Shown: positions 25,142 to 33,229 of the stretch, one piece after another
How positions within the stretch are numbered: the stretch's first letter is position 1
Layout: each line of letters opens with the position of its first letter
NCBI RefSeq assembly: GCF_000344135.1
Contig: NZ_BAOP01000003.1
Span: 124,001-188,000, forward strand
Direction: 5' to 3'
Length of the DNA: 64,000 bases
Source: Gordonia malaquae NBRC 108250
GTDB lineage: Bacteria; Actinomycetota; Actinomycetes; Mycobacteriales; Mycobacteriaceae
Notes under the pieces: model-generated
Seen by the model: the letters and a program-made list of their open reading frames with translations, nothing else
Databases searched by the model: none
What the model was told of the DNA's origin: nothing
Translations under genes and position numbers: made by a program

Positions 25142-25328
25142 GATGTTCTGATGAACATATACCTGCCATCGGCTGTGATGCAAGGGGTGCCGCCACGCAT
25201 CGCAGTCTGGGGGTCTGGTGGGAGCTGCCAGGTGGGCGGCTTGGTCAGTTTGCGTTTGACTAGATCGGGCACTGACCAGCGGAGCCTCCGAAAACGGCGG
25301 CGAATCAGGCGGCTTGTGTGTGGCGACG

Positions 25329-25731
25329 ATGGCATCCATGGAATCGGTCCGACTCTCGGTTGCCGCCGTCCACGATCGTGTGACAGCGCATCTGGACGCC
25401 TTCGACGACGCGACACTGGTCGACCAACTGCGCACGCTGCTCGGTGCGCGTTTGGTTGCGTATCTGGCCGGCGCCCAGCACCGCTGCGGTCAGCGACTAC
25501 ATCACACGCGCGGCCGCAGTCCCGGACCACGTCCGAGCCCGTTTGAAGGTGGCCTACACGGTGGCGGCCCTGCAACACCAGCTCGGCGCTACCCCATCGT
25601 TGATCCAAGCCTGGTTTCAGGGACGCAATCCGCGCCTGGATGATCGAGCACCGGCGCAGGTCATCGCCGACGATCCCTGCCGCTTCCGAGGCACGCTCAT
25701 CGCGGCCGCCGTTACTCTGGTGGGTGGCTAG
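25329..25731 (+). pseudogene. Xre/MbcA-type antitoxin-like gene, frameshifted
   Basis: Two frames join into one protein. 25329 to about 25474 encodes MASMESVRLSVAAVHDRV to ARLVAYLAGA, and about 25475 to 25731 continues STAAVSDYITRAAAVPDHVRA, ATPSLIQAWFQG, RNPRLDDRAPAQVIAD. The latter segment (LIQAWFQGRNPRLDDRAPA) resembles the toxin-binding domain of Xre/MbcA/ParS antitoxins, preceded by an HTH-like part. A one-base change near 25474 (GGCGCCCAGCACC) breaks the gene. The next small gene starts where it stops. If the shift is a sequence error this is an intact regulator of about 134 aa. Confidence 0.6.
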
Positions 25732-25893
25732 GTGGACACTGACGCCGCGTTTGCGGCCACCTGGCGGATCGGCAGTCGAATCTATGCCGTTGCTCAAGCC
25801 GAGATCCTCGTCGACTCCGTGGTGGGACCGCCCCAGCACATTCGGCGACGACTGGATGCCGTCATCGACGACCTCCTCGATCCTGCTGACTAG
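25732..25893 (+). CDS. Hypothetical small protein, 53 aa
   Basis: GTG 25732 directly follows the stop of the antitoxin-like gene (TAGGTG). The product begins MDTDAAFAATWRIGSRIYAV and ends DLLDPAD, amphipathic and acidic without a membrane helix. No family is recognised. Position suggests it was the second gene of a two-gene unit with the antitoxin-like frame. Length is short for a RES-type toxin, so it may be a remnant or a conserved follower. Confidence 0.45.
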   Translation: MDTDAAFAATWRIGSRIYAVAQAEILVDSVVGPPQHIRRRLDAVIDDLLDPAD

Positions 25894-26012
25894 GCTGGCG
25901 AACAGACGGATCAGCCGATGGCCCTACGGTTGGGCGCGATGTGCGCAATGACGTTCTCGAACCGTGGGACGGGACGTGCGCCGGTTACCCGAGAATCGTC
26001 GGCGGTCTGTCG

Positions 26013-26396
26013 TCACTCGTCCGCCGTGTCTAGCCGGCCGTAGAGTGTGGCGATCAGCACATCCTTGGCGCGAAGTTCTGCGCGGAGACGATGGAGTTCG
26101 GCATCGTTGGCCGTCAACTGAGCCCGAAGCGCCGACACGATGGAGCTGTCGGTGGCTGCAGCCTCGGGTGGCGGGGCGATGGTGGTGTGGGCGCGGATCT
26201 TCTCCCATAGGTCCGGATGGTTGTAAATCGTCTTGCGGGTGACGCCGGCACGTACAGCGACGGCGTTGATGTTGATTGTGGCCCCCGATCTCCGCATCGC
26301 GGTGAGGGCCTTCTCAATCCGAGTCCGGACGTCGGCGGAGCGCTGCCGTGCGTGGGCGTTGAGCGCGGCGATCGCCTGATCAGTCGGTGGCGTCAT
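26013..26396 (-). CDS. TnpC-like (DUF6262-type) transposon accessory protein
   Basis: 127 aa. The N-terminal helix-turn-helix reads GATININAVAVRAGVTRKTIYNHPDLWEKI, followed by a C-terminal coiled coil (ALRAQLTANDAELHRLRAEL). This matches the third protein of Tn554-type transposons, which assists two tyrosine recombinases. Here the recombinase genes are absent and only a short frame lies upstream (4-nt overlap), so this is the tail of a broken element. 25894-26012 downstream holds no gene. Confidence 0.7.
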   Translation of the reverse strand: MTPPTDQAIAALNAHARQRSADVRTRIEKALTAMRRSGATININAVAVRAGVTRKTIYNHPDLWEKIRAHTTIAPPPEAAATDSSIVSALRAQLTANDAELHRLRAELRAKDVLIATLYGRLDTADE

Positions 26397-26662
26397 GCCC
26401 CATCACCTGGGTTCTCGGCTTTCCCGAGTGCGATCTCGTGCAGCCCTCGAGTCTGGATCTGCAGCAGCGGTCGCCGATCAGAGGTGCCGGCCCCGGCCAC
26501 CGCCGACTCGCGATCGGCCGATGCCTGGTCACCTTCGGCAGCGAGTCGGGCGATGATGGCATCGAGCGAGGCGATCTCGCGGAGTCGTTCGTGGACCCAG
26601 ACGTTCTCGTCGGAGAGTTCACGTCCGGTGCGCTCGTAGTACTGACGGCGACAGACTTGCAT
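26393..26662 (-). pseudogene. Fragment upstream of tnpC, probably the 3' end of a transposon recombinase gene
   Basis: 89 codons beginning MQVCRRQYYERTGRELSDEN and rich in Arg/Glu helices (ERLREIASLDAIIARL). It overlaps tnpC by 4 nt, as tnpB does in Tn554-type elements, so a C-terminal piece of TnpB is the natural guess, though I cannot confirm homology by eye. Its 5' end lies where a different gene remnant (26655-26691) begins, marking a recombination junction near 26660. Confidence 0.4.
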
Positions 26663-26691
26663 CCATCGACATACAGGACCTCAACTTGCAT
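26655..26691 (-). pseudogene. N-terminal remnant of a thioredoxin-like gene (second copy of 32815-33129)
   Basis: From ATG 26691 the frame reads MQVEVLYVDGC and then leaves the family, whereas the complete gene at 33129 starts MQVEILYFEACPNW. The match stops at the transposon debris. It shows that copy 1 of the arsenic region once carried this gene too. Confidence 0.6.
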
Positions 26692-26730
26692 AGCTCGAGT
26701 TTCCCCGACTCGCCCAGAAAAGAGAGATCC

Positions 26731-27000
26731 GAACTGCTGACACCCGCGAACTTCGGGTTTCCCGACTCCGTCGTCGTCCGGCTGCGTACGTGGCTCGACG
26801 CGTGGACGGCGAACTTCGCCGACGCACCGAGCGACGACCAGCACACGTGGCGTCGCGGATTCGACGTCGCCGGCTGGCTTCACGAAGGCGATACACTGGC
26901 CGACCTCATCGCCGAGTCGCTCCCCGACTACACCGTCGAACGCCAGTATCGGACTTACGCAGCTAACGCCGTGCGGCGCGATGCCGATCACCCCGGCTAA
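26731..27000 (+). pseudogene. C-terminal fragment of a DinB-like gene (second copy of 33230-34072)
   Basis: From GAACTGCTGACACCCGCGAA the encoded protein (ELLTPANFGFPDSVVVRLRT to TYAANAVRR) is almost identical to the last 83 residues of the complete gene at 33230, with Thr for Ala and Ser for Ala as the visible changes. The first two thirds are missing and the end reads DADHPG instead of TP. No start codon with a ribosome site precedes it. It is a dead relic joining the transposon debris to arsR. Confidence 0.8.
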
Positions 27001-27350
27001 CAGCAGGTGTCGAGCACTCCTCTCAGTGCTTCCAGCGAGTCCGGTTCGGCGCGATGCAGGACGTTCACGCCTCGACGCTCGGAGCTGACTAGGCCCGCCT
27101 TTTTGAGTTGACCGAGGTGGTGGCTCACCGTACCCGCCGAGAGTGCGAGCGCCTCGGCGAGATCACTGGTGCTGATCGCACCTGGTCGGGCGCCCATGAG
27201 GATGGAGACCAGCTGAATTCGCGCCGGATCGGCCAGCGCCTTGAGCCGGAGAGCCAGCTCTAGGGCCGCATCCGCTTCCATTGGACCTGCGGAGATCGGT
27301 GCACAGCAGATCGGAGCACTGATGTCGACCACAGGGAGCGTCTTGGGCAT
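26997..27350 (-). CDS. arsR: ArsR-family repressor, copy 1 (Cys15-Cys16 type)
   Basis: 117 aa winged-helix arsenite sensor. The N-terminus carries C15-C16 (ISAPICCAPIS), the position used by the Corynebacterium glutamicum ArsR1 type of As(III) site, and the protein ends DTCC. The DNA-binding part is ALSAGTVSHHLGQLKKAGL with the wing RRGVNVLHR. It is divergent from cadI, with the palindrome TTGACATATGTCAA between them. The copy at 36273 encodes exactly the same protein, differing in DNA by about 15 silent changes. Gene order arsR-cadI-arsR-acr3 equals that of Rv2640c-Rv2643. Confidence 0.92.
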   Translation of the reverse strand: MPKTLPVVDISAPICCAPISAGPMEADAALELALRLKALADPARIQLVSILMGARPGAISTSDLAEALALSAGTVSHHLGQLKKAGLVSSERRGVNVLHRAEPDSLEALRGVLDTCC

Positions 27351-27370
27351 GACCCCAACCTACCCATCCG

Positions 27371-27384
27371 TTGACATATGTCAA
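27371..27384. promoter_or_regulatory. ArsR operator between arsR and cadI, copy 1
   Basis: TTGACATATGTCAA is a perfect 14-bp palindrome, 21 bp from the arsR start and 62 bp from cadI. It could also contribute the -35 TTGACA. An identical palindrome lies at 36647-36660 in copy 2. Confidence 0.75.
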
Positions 27385-27445
27385 ACTCTGGTCTAGAACT
27401 TGAGTCGCAACACTTTTGATGTATGTCGAATCCTTGGAGGATCTC

Positions 27446-27901
27446 ATGTCACGCGTGCAACTCGCCCTCAACGTCGACGATCTCGACCAGTCGATCGCCT
27501 TCTACACCAAGCTGTTCGGCGTCGGCCCGGCGAAGGTCAAGCCGGGCTACGCCAACTTCGCCGTCACTGAGCCCGCACTGAAGTTGGTGCTGCTGGAGAA
27601 TCCCGGCCAGGGCGGCAGCATCAATCACCTCGGCGTTGAGGTCGATTCCAGTGAGAAGGTGCACGCCGAGATCGCCCGATTCACCGAAGAGAAGCTGTTC
27701 ACCGAAGAGGAGATCGGAGCAACCTGCTGCTTTGCCACTCAGGACAAGGTGTGGGTCACCGCTCCCGACGCCGAGCGCTGGGAGGTCTACACCGTGCTGG
27801 CCGACGCTGAGACCTTCAACGGCGAGCCGCTCGCTGCCGCGGTCCCCGTCGGCGAATCTACGTCCGCGGCATGCTGCACTCCCGCGGCGAACTGCTGCTG
27901 A
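27446..27901 (+). CDS. cadI: CadI/ArsI-family glyoxalase-fold protein, copy 1
   Basis: 151 aa vicinal-oxygen-chelate protein. Start ATG 27446 with TTGGAGG at 27434-27440. It opens SRVQLALNVDDLDQSIAFYTKLFG like M. tuberculosis CadI (Rv2641). H61 and E113 fit metal ligands and the pair C94-C95 (GATCCFATQDK) matches the methylarsenite-binding pair of ArsI C-As lyases. The C-terminus is Cys-rich (AACCTPAANCC). Likely role: breaking the C-As bond of methylarsenite, or cadmium/arsenic binding. It is divergently controlled with arsR and ended by a strong hairpin. Confidence 0.9.
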   Translation: MSRVQLALNVDDLDQSIAFYTKLFGVGPAKVKPGYANFAVTEPALKLVLLENPGQGGSINHLGVEVDSSEKVHAEIARFTEEKLFTEEEIGATCCFATQDKVWVTAPDAERWEVYTVLADAETFNGEPLAAAVPVGESTSAACCTPAANCC

Positions 27902-27927
27902 ACGCGGCCTTCTCTTTGGGCGCCAGG

Positions 27928-27960
27928 CTGGTCGCCACCCGATATCCGGGTGGCGACCAG
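27928..27960. terminator. Terminator after cadI copy 1
   Basis: CTGGTCGCCACCC (27928-27940), loop GATATCC, GGGTGGCGACCAG (27948-27960): a perfect 13-bp stem 26 bp after the cadI stop. The same hairpin follows cadI copy 2. Confidence 0.75.
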
Positions 27961-28001
27961 TCCCGTTTCGAACGTGGACTGCATGCACCCTTGCAACCAG
28001 T

Positions 28002-28023
28002 ATCGATATCTGTCAATATCGAT
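28002..28023. promoter_or_regulatory. ArsR operator before arsR-acr3-arsC, copy 1
   Basis: ATCGATAT-CTGTCA-ATATCGAT, a perfect 8-6-8 repeat, ends 2 bp before the arsR start codon at 28026. The start has no ribosome site, so the message may be leaderless and the operator would cover the promoter. Confidence 0.75.
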
Positions 28024-28025
28024 GT

Positions 28026-28400
28026 ATGTCGAACTCGATTCCGTTGACCGATGTCACCGTGCGGTGCTCACCGTTGGTGCGTGAGCCCCTCACGGAACGG
28101 CAGTCGGTTGATCTTGCTGTGGTGTTCAAAGCACTCGCCGACCCGATCCGGTTGCGACTGTTCAGCTTGATCGCCAGCCACGAGGGCGGAGAGGCGTGCG
28201 TGTGTGACATCTCCCCGGCCGTCGACGTTTCGCAACCGACGATCTCCCATCACCTGAAGGTCCTCAAGAACGCCGGTCTGCTCGAGTCTGAGCGCCGCGC
28301 GTCGTGGGTGTACTACCGCGTTATCCCCGATGTTCTGTCCTCGCTCGCCGGGATCCTGCAGTCCGGCGAGCTCGCCACCTCGATGGAGGTTCACTCGTGA
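28026..28400 (+). CDS. arsR: ArsR-family arsenite repressor (CVC type), first of arsR-acr3-arsC, copy 1
   Basis: 124 aa. The arsenite-binding motif ACVCDISP (C58, C60) stands at the start of the recognition helix, as in the classical R773-type ArsR. The HTH continues VSQPTISHHLKVLKNAGLL with the wing RRASWVYYRV. It differs from the divergent arsR upstream, which senses through C15-C16, so the cluster has two distinct sensor types. It shares a 4-nt overlap (GTGA) with acr3. ATG 28026 is the only sensible start. Confidence 0.92.
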   Translation: MSNSIPLTDVTVRCSPLVREPLTERQSVDLAVVFKALADPIRLRLFSLIASHEGGEACVCDISPAVDVSQPTISHHLKVLKNAGLLESERRASWVYYRVIPDVLSSLAGILQSGELATSMEVHS

Positions 28401-29512
28401 CCAGCCCCACCCCGACGGCCGGGCATCAGCCGGTCGTCGGCAAGCTCTCGACTCTGGACCGGTTCCTGCCCGTGTGGATCGGCGTCGCCATGGTCGCCGG
28501 CCTGCTGCTGGGCCGGATGATCCCCGGTCTGAACACCGCGTTGGAGAAGATCCAGGTCGACGGCGTTTCACTGCCTATCGCCTTGGGCCTGTTGATCATG
28601 ATGTACCCGGTCCTGGCCAAGGTGCGCTACGACCGCCTCGACACCGTCACCGGCGATCGCAAACTACTGCTGGGATCGCTGCTGCTGAACTGGGTGCTCG
28701 GCCCAGCGCTGATGTTCGCCCTCGCCTGGATCTTCTTGCCCGACCTGCCCGAGTACCGCACCGGCCTGATCATCGTCGGCCTCGCACGGTGCATCGCCAT
28801 GGTGATCATCTGGAACGACCTCGCCTGCGGCGATCGTGAGGCCGCCGCCGTCCTCGTCGCACTGAACTCAGTGTTCCAAGTGATCATGTTCGCCGTCCTG
28901 GGCTGGTTCTACCTCTCGATCCTGCCGGGCTGGCTGGGCCTGGAACAGACGACCATCAGCACCTCGCCGTGGCAGATCGCCAAGTCGGTGCTGATCTTCC
29001 TCGGCATTCCGCTGCTCGCCGGGTATCTGTCACGCCGGATCGGCGAGAAGACCAAGGGCCGCGACTGGTACGAAGCGACGTTCCTGCCCAAGGTCGGGCC
29101 GTGGGCACTCTACGGACTGCTGTTCACGATCGTCATCCTCTTCGCCCTGCAGGGCGAACAGATCACCTCCCGTCCCTGGGACGTCGTCCGGATCGCCGTG
29201 CCACTGTTGGTCTACTTCGCGGTGATGTGGGGCGGCGGCTACCTCCTGGGCGCGGTCATGGGCCTGGGCTACGAACGCACCACCACGCTTGCGTTCACCG
29301 CGGCAGGCAACAACTTCGAACTCGCCATCGCCGTCGCGATCGCCACCTACGGCGCGACCTCCGGACAAGCCCTCGCCGGCGTGGTCGGTCCGTTGATCGA
29401 GGTCCCTGTGTTGGTCGGCCTGGTCTATGTCTCCCTTGCCCTACGCAAACGCTTCCCCCTCACCCCGTCCTCTACCTCCGCTTCCGCGGACTCTTCTAGG
29501 AGCATGAACTGA
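28397..29512 (+). CDS. acr3: Acr3 arsenite efflux permease, copy 1
   Basis: 371 aa, GTG 28397 overlapping arsR by 4 nt. Ten hydrophobic helices. The Acr3 hallmark [19 protein letters not shown] carries the essential Cys (C132), and the second hallmark [16 protein letters not shown] near 305 carries the conserved Glu. It exports arsenite using the proton gradient. The protein is nearly the same as copy 2 at 42522, apart from the N-terminal 12 residues, scattered changes and the C-terminal tail. arsC follows with a TGATG overlap. Confidence 0.95.
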   Translation: MTSPTPTAGHQPVVGKLSTLDRFLPVWIGVAMVAGLLLGRMIPGLNTALEKIQVDGVSLPIALGLLIMMYPVLAKVRYDRLDTVTGDRKLLLGSLLLNWVLGPALMFALAWIFLPDLPEYRTGLIIVGLARCIAMVIIWNDLACGDREAAAVLVALNSVFQVIMFAVLGWFYLSILPGWLGLEQTTISTSPWQIAKSVLIFLGIPLLAGYLSRRIGEKTKGRDWYEATFLPKVGPWALYGLLFTIVILFALQGEQITSRPWDVVRIAVPLLVYFAVMWGGGYLLGAVMGLGYERTTTLAFTAAGNNFELAIAVAIATYGATSGQALAGVVGPLIEVPVLVGLVYVSLALRKRFPLTPSSTSASADSSRSMN

Positions 29513-29952
29513 TGCCCGACGACCTGACGATCACCGAGAACGCGGCCGCACCGAGTGTGCTGTTCGTGTGTGTGAAGAACGGCGGCAAGTCTCAGATGGC
29601 CGCCGGACTGATGGGCAAGGCGGTCGGCGAGGCCGTCGAGGTGCACTCGGCCGGAACCAAACCCGGCACCGCGGTCAACGGGCTGTCTGCCGAGAGTCTG
29701 GCCGAAGTTGGCATCGACATCACCGGCGAGACTCCCAAACCTATCGATCCCGAGTTGCTCGCCCGCGTCGACCTGGTGGTCACCCTCGGCCGCGAAGCCG
29801 TGGTCGATGCCCCCGCCGGGGTGACGCTGATCAACTGGGACACCGACGAACCGTCCGAGCGCGGAATCGACGGGATCGAACGGATGCGCCTGGTCCGCGA
29901 CGACATCGCCGCCCGCGTCACCGCGCTGGCAGCCGAACTCACCGCGCGCTAA
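29512..29952 (+). CDS. arsC: Arsenate reductase-like protein (LMW phosphatase fold, C-x5-K loop), copy 1
   Basis: 146 aa. The P-loop reads [17 protein letters not shown] with C20 and K26, i.e. C-x5-K-S, where the LMW phosphatase family normally has C-x5-R-S. The rest ([43 protein letters not shown]) follows actinobacterial ArsC of the mycothiol-dependent type, but the usual second Cys pair after the DLV strand is absent. It may act as an arsenate-mycothiol transferase. It overlaps acr3 by one base (TGATG). Confidence 0.85.
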   Translation: MPDDLTITENAAAPSVLFVCVKNGGKSQMAAGLMGKAVGEAVEVHSAGTKPGTAVNGLSAESLAEVGIDITGETPKPIDPELLARVDLVVTLGREAVVDAPAGVTLINWDTDEPSERGIDGIERMRLVRDDIAARVTALAAELTAR

Positions 29953-29992
29953 CGCCGGAACGGGTCGGGATCTACGAACCGGGAGAAGCCTG

Positions 29993-30658
29993 ATGAACGC
30001 CGACGCCACGACCGAATCAGCCGGGACACCAGATCTGCTGATGCCCCAAGCCCTGCTATCGCGAACCGCGGAGAGGCTCGCCGCCCAGTACCGCGGGATC
30101 GTGTCCGAACAGACCGTCGAACGGGTCGTATTCGAGTCCTACACCGCACTGCGGCGCACCTCCCGCATCCACACTCACCTGGTGACCCTGACAGGCAGGT
30201 TCGCCGCAGAACGCCTCGCCGCCCTCGCGCAGTCCACCGGCGCAACCACCACGACTGTGCCCGAAGTGCTGTTCATCTGCGTCCACAACGCTGGCCGCTC
30301 ACAGATGGCCGCCGCGCTCCTGACCCACCACGCGGCAGGACGAGTGCACGTACGTTCAGCCGGGTCTCTACCCGCGGCGGACATCAACCCGATCGTCGAG
30401 CGAGCCATGGCAGAGATCGGCCTTGATCTCGCCGCCGAGTTCCCCAAGCCGCTCACCGACGATGTGGTCGCGGCCGCGGACGTCGTGATCTCCATGGGCT
30501 GCGGCGACGCCTGCCCGATCTACCCGGGCAAGCGGTACCTGGACTGGCAAGTCGCCGACCCCGACAACCACCCCATCGAGACCGTTCGTCTGATCCGCGA
30601 CGACCTCAATTACCGCGTCCGTAACCTCCTCGTCGAGCTACTACCTGCCACTACCTGA
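29993..30658 (+). CDS. arsC: Arsenate reductase with N-terminal helical domain
   Basis: 221 aa, ATG 29993 after GGGAGAAG, 40 bp from the first arsC. Residues 15-80 form a three-helix region (LLSRTAERLAAQYRGIVSEQ, VFESYTALRRT, FAAERLAALA) seen before LMW-phosphatase domains in actinobacteria. The catalytic domain has a canonical loop FICVHNAGRSQMAAALL (C96-x5-R102), plus C170 and C174 in MGCGDACPIYPG as second and third redox Cys. It is thus a thioredoxin-type or mycothiol-type arsenate reductase with a full active site, in contrast to the C-x5-K protein before it. Confidence 0.9.
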   Translation: MNADATTESAGTPDLLMPQALLSRTAERLAAQYRGIVSEQTVERVVFESYTALRRTSRIHTHLVTLTGRFAAERLAALAQSTGATTTTVPEVLFICVHNAGRSQMAAALLTHHAAGRVHVRSAGSLPAADINPIVERAMAEIGLDLAAEFPKPLTDDVVAAADVVISMGCGDACPIYPGKRYLDWQVADPDNHPIETVRLIRDDLNYRVRNLLVELLPATT

Positions 30659-30763
30659 CCGACGCTGATCGGCCTGCTCGCACGCTCCCGCGACTTCTCC
30701 CAGCAGCGCGGTGTCCTGCTCTACCTCACATACCCCGTGTCCCTTCGGAAGGAACCGACACTC

Positions 30764-32185
30764 ATGCCTGCACGCAAGATCATCGCTATCGGCGGATCAG
30801 ACGCCGGAATCTCCGCCGCTCTGCGGGCTCGCGAGCTCGACCCAACCAGCGAGGTCACCGTCGTCGTCGCCGACGCCTACCCGAACTTCTCCATCTGCGG
30901 CATCCCGTACTACGTCTCCGGCGAAGTCACGCACTGGAGCAACCTCGCCCACCGCACCGCCGCCGACCTCGCCGCCACCGGCATGACCGTTCATACCGAC
31001 ACCCGGGCCACCGCGATCGACACCGCCGGGCACCGCCTCACCGTCACCGGGCCCGACGGTGTCTCGCGAGACCTCGACTATGACGCACTCATCGTCGGGA
31101 CCGGCGCGGTCTCAGTGCGGCCACCGATCACCGGCCTCGACCAACTAGGCCCTGACGACGGCGTTCACCTCCTGCACTCGATGGGCGACACCTTCGCCGT
31201 CATGAACACCCTGACCACCACCGACCCGAAGACCGCGATCATCATCGGCGCCGGCTACATAGGCCTGGAGATGGCTGAAGGGCTCACCACCCGAGGCCTA
31301 GCCGTCACCCAGATCGAAGCCCTCCCCGAAGTCCTCCCCACCGTCGAACCAGAACTCGGCGCCCTCGTCCACGACGAACTGGTCCGCAACCGAGTCGACG
31401 TGCGCACCAACACCCTGGTCACCGCCATCGACCGCGCCGACAACGGCGACCTGACTGTCACCACCGCGAGCGACGGCCACACTGATCACCTCACCGCCGA
31501 CCTCGTGCTCGTCGTGGTCGGCGTGCGCCCCGACACTGACCTCGCCGCCGCCGCCGGTGCCAACCTCGGAATCAAGAACACCATCGCAGTCGACGAACGG
31601 ATGCGCACCAATCTGCCGGACGTCTTCGCCGCCGGCGACGCCGTCCACACCCACCACCGCCAACTCGGCATCACCTGGCTCCCACTCGGAACAACCGCAC
31701 ACAAGCAGGGCCGCGTCGCTGGCGAAAACGCTCTCGGCGGCAGCGCCCGCTACACCGGCTCCCTCGGAACCCAAGTCGTCAAGATCTTCGACCTCGTCGC
31801 CGCCCGCACCGGCCTCAAAGAAGCCGAAGCCCTCACAGCCGACCGCGGCTGGACACCGGTATCGACCACCTCGACACCCGACGACCACAAGGCCTACTAC
31901 CCAGGCGCCACCCCGATCAACATCCGCATCACCGCAGACCAGAAGACAGGCACACTGCTCGGAGCCCAACTCATCGGCCACCGCACCGCCGAAATCGCCA
32001 AACGGATCGACACCTACGCCACAGCCCTGCACCACGGCATGACCGTCGAAGCGCTCAGCGAACTCGACCTGTCCTACACCCCACCCCTGGGATCACCATG
32101 GGACGCCGTCCAAATCGCCGCCCACAACTGGGTACACGAGCACCGCCTGCACGCCCAGCGCAGCGAACTGAACCCAAACCAGTGA
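30764..32185 (+). CDS. FAD-dependent pyridine nucleotide-disulfide oxidoreductase (CoA-disulfide reductase-like)
   Basis: 473 aa. FAD-binding GGSDAGISAALRARE opens the protein. The redox Cys is C45 in NFSICGIPYY, where CoA-disulfide reductases and NADH oxidases carry their single active Cys. NAD-binding GAGYIGLEMAEGL is near 170, the second FAD motif is DVFAAGDAVHT, and a C-terminal dimerisation domain follows. Such genes travel with ars operons and may supply reduced thiols or oxidise arsenicals; the exact substrate is unknown. ATG 30764 follows GGAAGGA. The acetyltransferase gene overlaps its stop (GTGA). Confidence 0.87.
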   Translation: MPARKIIAIGGSDAGISAALRARELDPTSEVTVVVADAYPNFSICGIPYYVSGEVTHWSNLAHRTAADLAATGMTVHTDTRATAIDTAGHRLTVTGPDGVSRDLDYDALIVGTGAVSVRPPITGLDQLGPDDGVHLLHSMGDTFAVMNTLTTTDPKTAIIIGAGYIGLEMAEGLTTRGLAVTQIEALPEVLPTVEPELGALVHDELVRNRVDVRTNTLVTAIDRADNGDLTVTTASDGHTDHLTADLVLVVVGVRPDTDLAAAAGANLGIKNTIAVDERMRTNLPDVFAAGDAVHTHHRQLGITWLPLGTTAHKQGRVAGENALGGSARYTGSLGTQVVKIFDLVAARTGLKEAEALTADRGWTPVSTTSTPDDHKAYYPGATPINIRITADQKTGTLLGAQLIGHRTAEIAKRIDTYATALHHGMTVEALSELDLSYTPPLGSPWDAVQIAAHNWVHEHRLHAQRSELNPNQ

Positions 32186-32706
32186 CCACCAGCAGCAACC
32201 CCACCGAGCCCAACACAACACGCGCGGTCATCGCACCAATGGAGCCCGAACACGGACCCCAAGTCCTCGCGATCTACCAAGCCGGCATCGACACCGGCAA
32301 CGCAACGTTCGCGACCGCCGCCCCAACCTGGCCCGACTTCGACCGCGATCACCTACCCGACCACCGATTCGTAGCCCTGGACCCCAACGGCAACGTCACC
32401 GGATGGATCGCCGCATCACCGGCATCGAGCCTGTGCGTCTACACCGGCGTCATCGAACACAGTGTGTACGTCGACCCCAACCACTCCGGCAAGGGCGTCG
32501 GCACCGCCCTCCTACAAGCGCTCATCGACTCCACCGAAACCGCAGGAGTGTGGACCATCGAAACAGGAATCTTCCCCGAGAACCACGCCAGCCTCGCACT
32601 GCACCACGCCCACGGATTCCGCACCGTCGGAACACGAGAACGCATCGGCCAACACAACGGCCACTGGCGAGACGTCGTCCTCATCGAACGCCGAAGCAAC
32701 ACCTAG
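32182..32706 (+). CDS. GNAT acetyltransferase, ArsN1/phosphinothricin acetyltransferase-like
   Basis: 174 aa, GTG 32182 overlapping the oxidoreductase stop by 4 nt. It has the PAT/ArsN signature IYQAGIDTGNATFATAAPTWPDFD, the acetyl-CoA loop HSGKGVGTALLQAL, and the C-terminal IFPENHASLALHHAHGFR. ArsN1 enzymes acetylate arsinothricin, and relatives acetylate phosphinothricin. Placement at the end of an arsenic operon supports the arsinothricin role, though activity must be inferred. Operon order is arsR-acr3-arsC-arsC-oxidoreductase-acetyltransferase. Confidence 0.85.
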   Translation: MTTSSNPTEPNTTRAVIAPMEPEHGPQVLAIYQAGIDTGNATFATAAPTWPDFDRDHLPDHRFVALDPNGNVTGWIAASPASSLCVYTGVIEHSVYVDPNHSGKGVGTALLQALIDSTETAGVWTIETGIFPENHASLALHHAHGFRTVGTRERIGQHNGHWRDVVLIERRSNT

Positions 32707-32814
32707 CCGTATACTTCGCAGAGAACCCTCGAGCCAACCGACGTTCGACACGCTCCTGAGTTCCGATCACGGTGATCGGACATGCCGACCCAGGCGCGAA
32801 GTGCCCCAAGGGTT

Positions 32815-33129
32815 CTAGTCAGGACCTCTGCGGGCCCGCAACACCGACACCAGATGCTCGACCGTCGGTGACCCCGCGAAGCCTGAATCGGTGCGATAAA
32901 CACGACACGCAAGTTCGTCAACCTGAACCGCGTCGTCAAAAGCGTCGCTTCCGTCAACCAGAACCGTCGACGAGCCAGCCAACAACGACGCGGACGCCTC
33001 CGCATCCGACGAGATCGGCCGACAGCGTATGTCGATCTCACACCCTACGATTGCCGCAGCCTCCCGTACCCGCGATAGGGTCTCCTCCCAATTCGGGCAC
33101 GCTTCGAAGTACAGAATCTCAACCTGCAT
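32815..33129 (-). CDS. Thioredoxin-like small protein of metal-resistance clusters
   Basis: 104 aa from ATG 33129. It opens MQVEILYFEACPNW with a single Cys where thioredoxin folds have CxxC, then a helix, and a STVLVDGSDAFDD segment and the C-terminal GSPTVEHLVSVLRA, in which PTV provides the cis-Pro. Such proteins are often labelled alkylmercury-lyase-related or thioredoxin family in actinobacteria and sit in arsenic/mercury clusters. An actual C-Hg lyase activity is not supported. An N-terminal remnant of a second copy is at 26655-26691. Confidence 0.7.
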   Translation of the reverse strand: MQVEILYFEACPNWEETLSRVREAAAIVGCEIDIRCRPISSDAEASASLLAGSSTVLVDGSDAFDDAVQVDELACRVYRTDSGFAGSPTVEHLVSVLRARRGPD

Positions 33130-33229
33130 CGCCCTATTCTCTCAAGTTGATGCCCGTCGAAGGACAGCAATACGCATCAGAGTGATACGCAAGGTATCCA
33201 GTACTGACCGGTGAGCGTACGTTGGATTC

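Noticed and set aside
31298-32035. 245-codon minus-strand frame rich in Gly, Val, Asp
   Set aside because: Antisense of the FAD oxidoreductase gene; low-complexity composition typical of shadows.
32815-33129. Organomercurial lyase (merB)
   Set aside because: Only one Cys of the thioredoxin-like site is visible and the MerB catalytic Cys-Asp-Cys set is absent.
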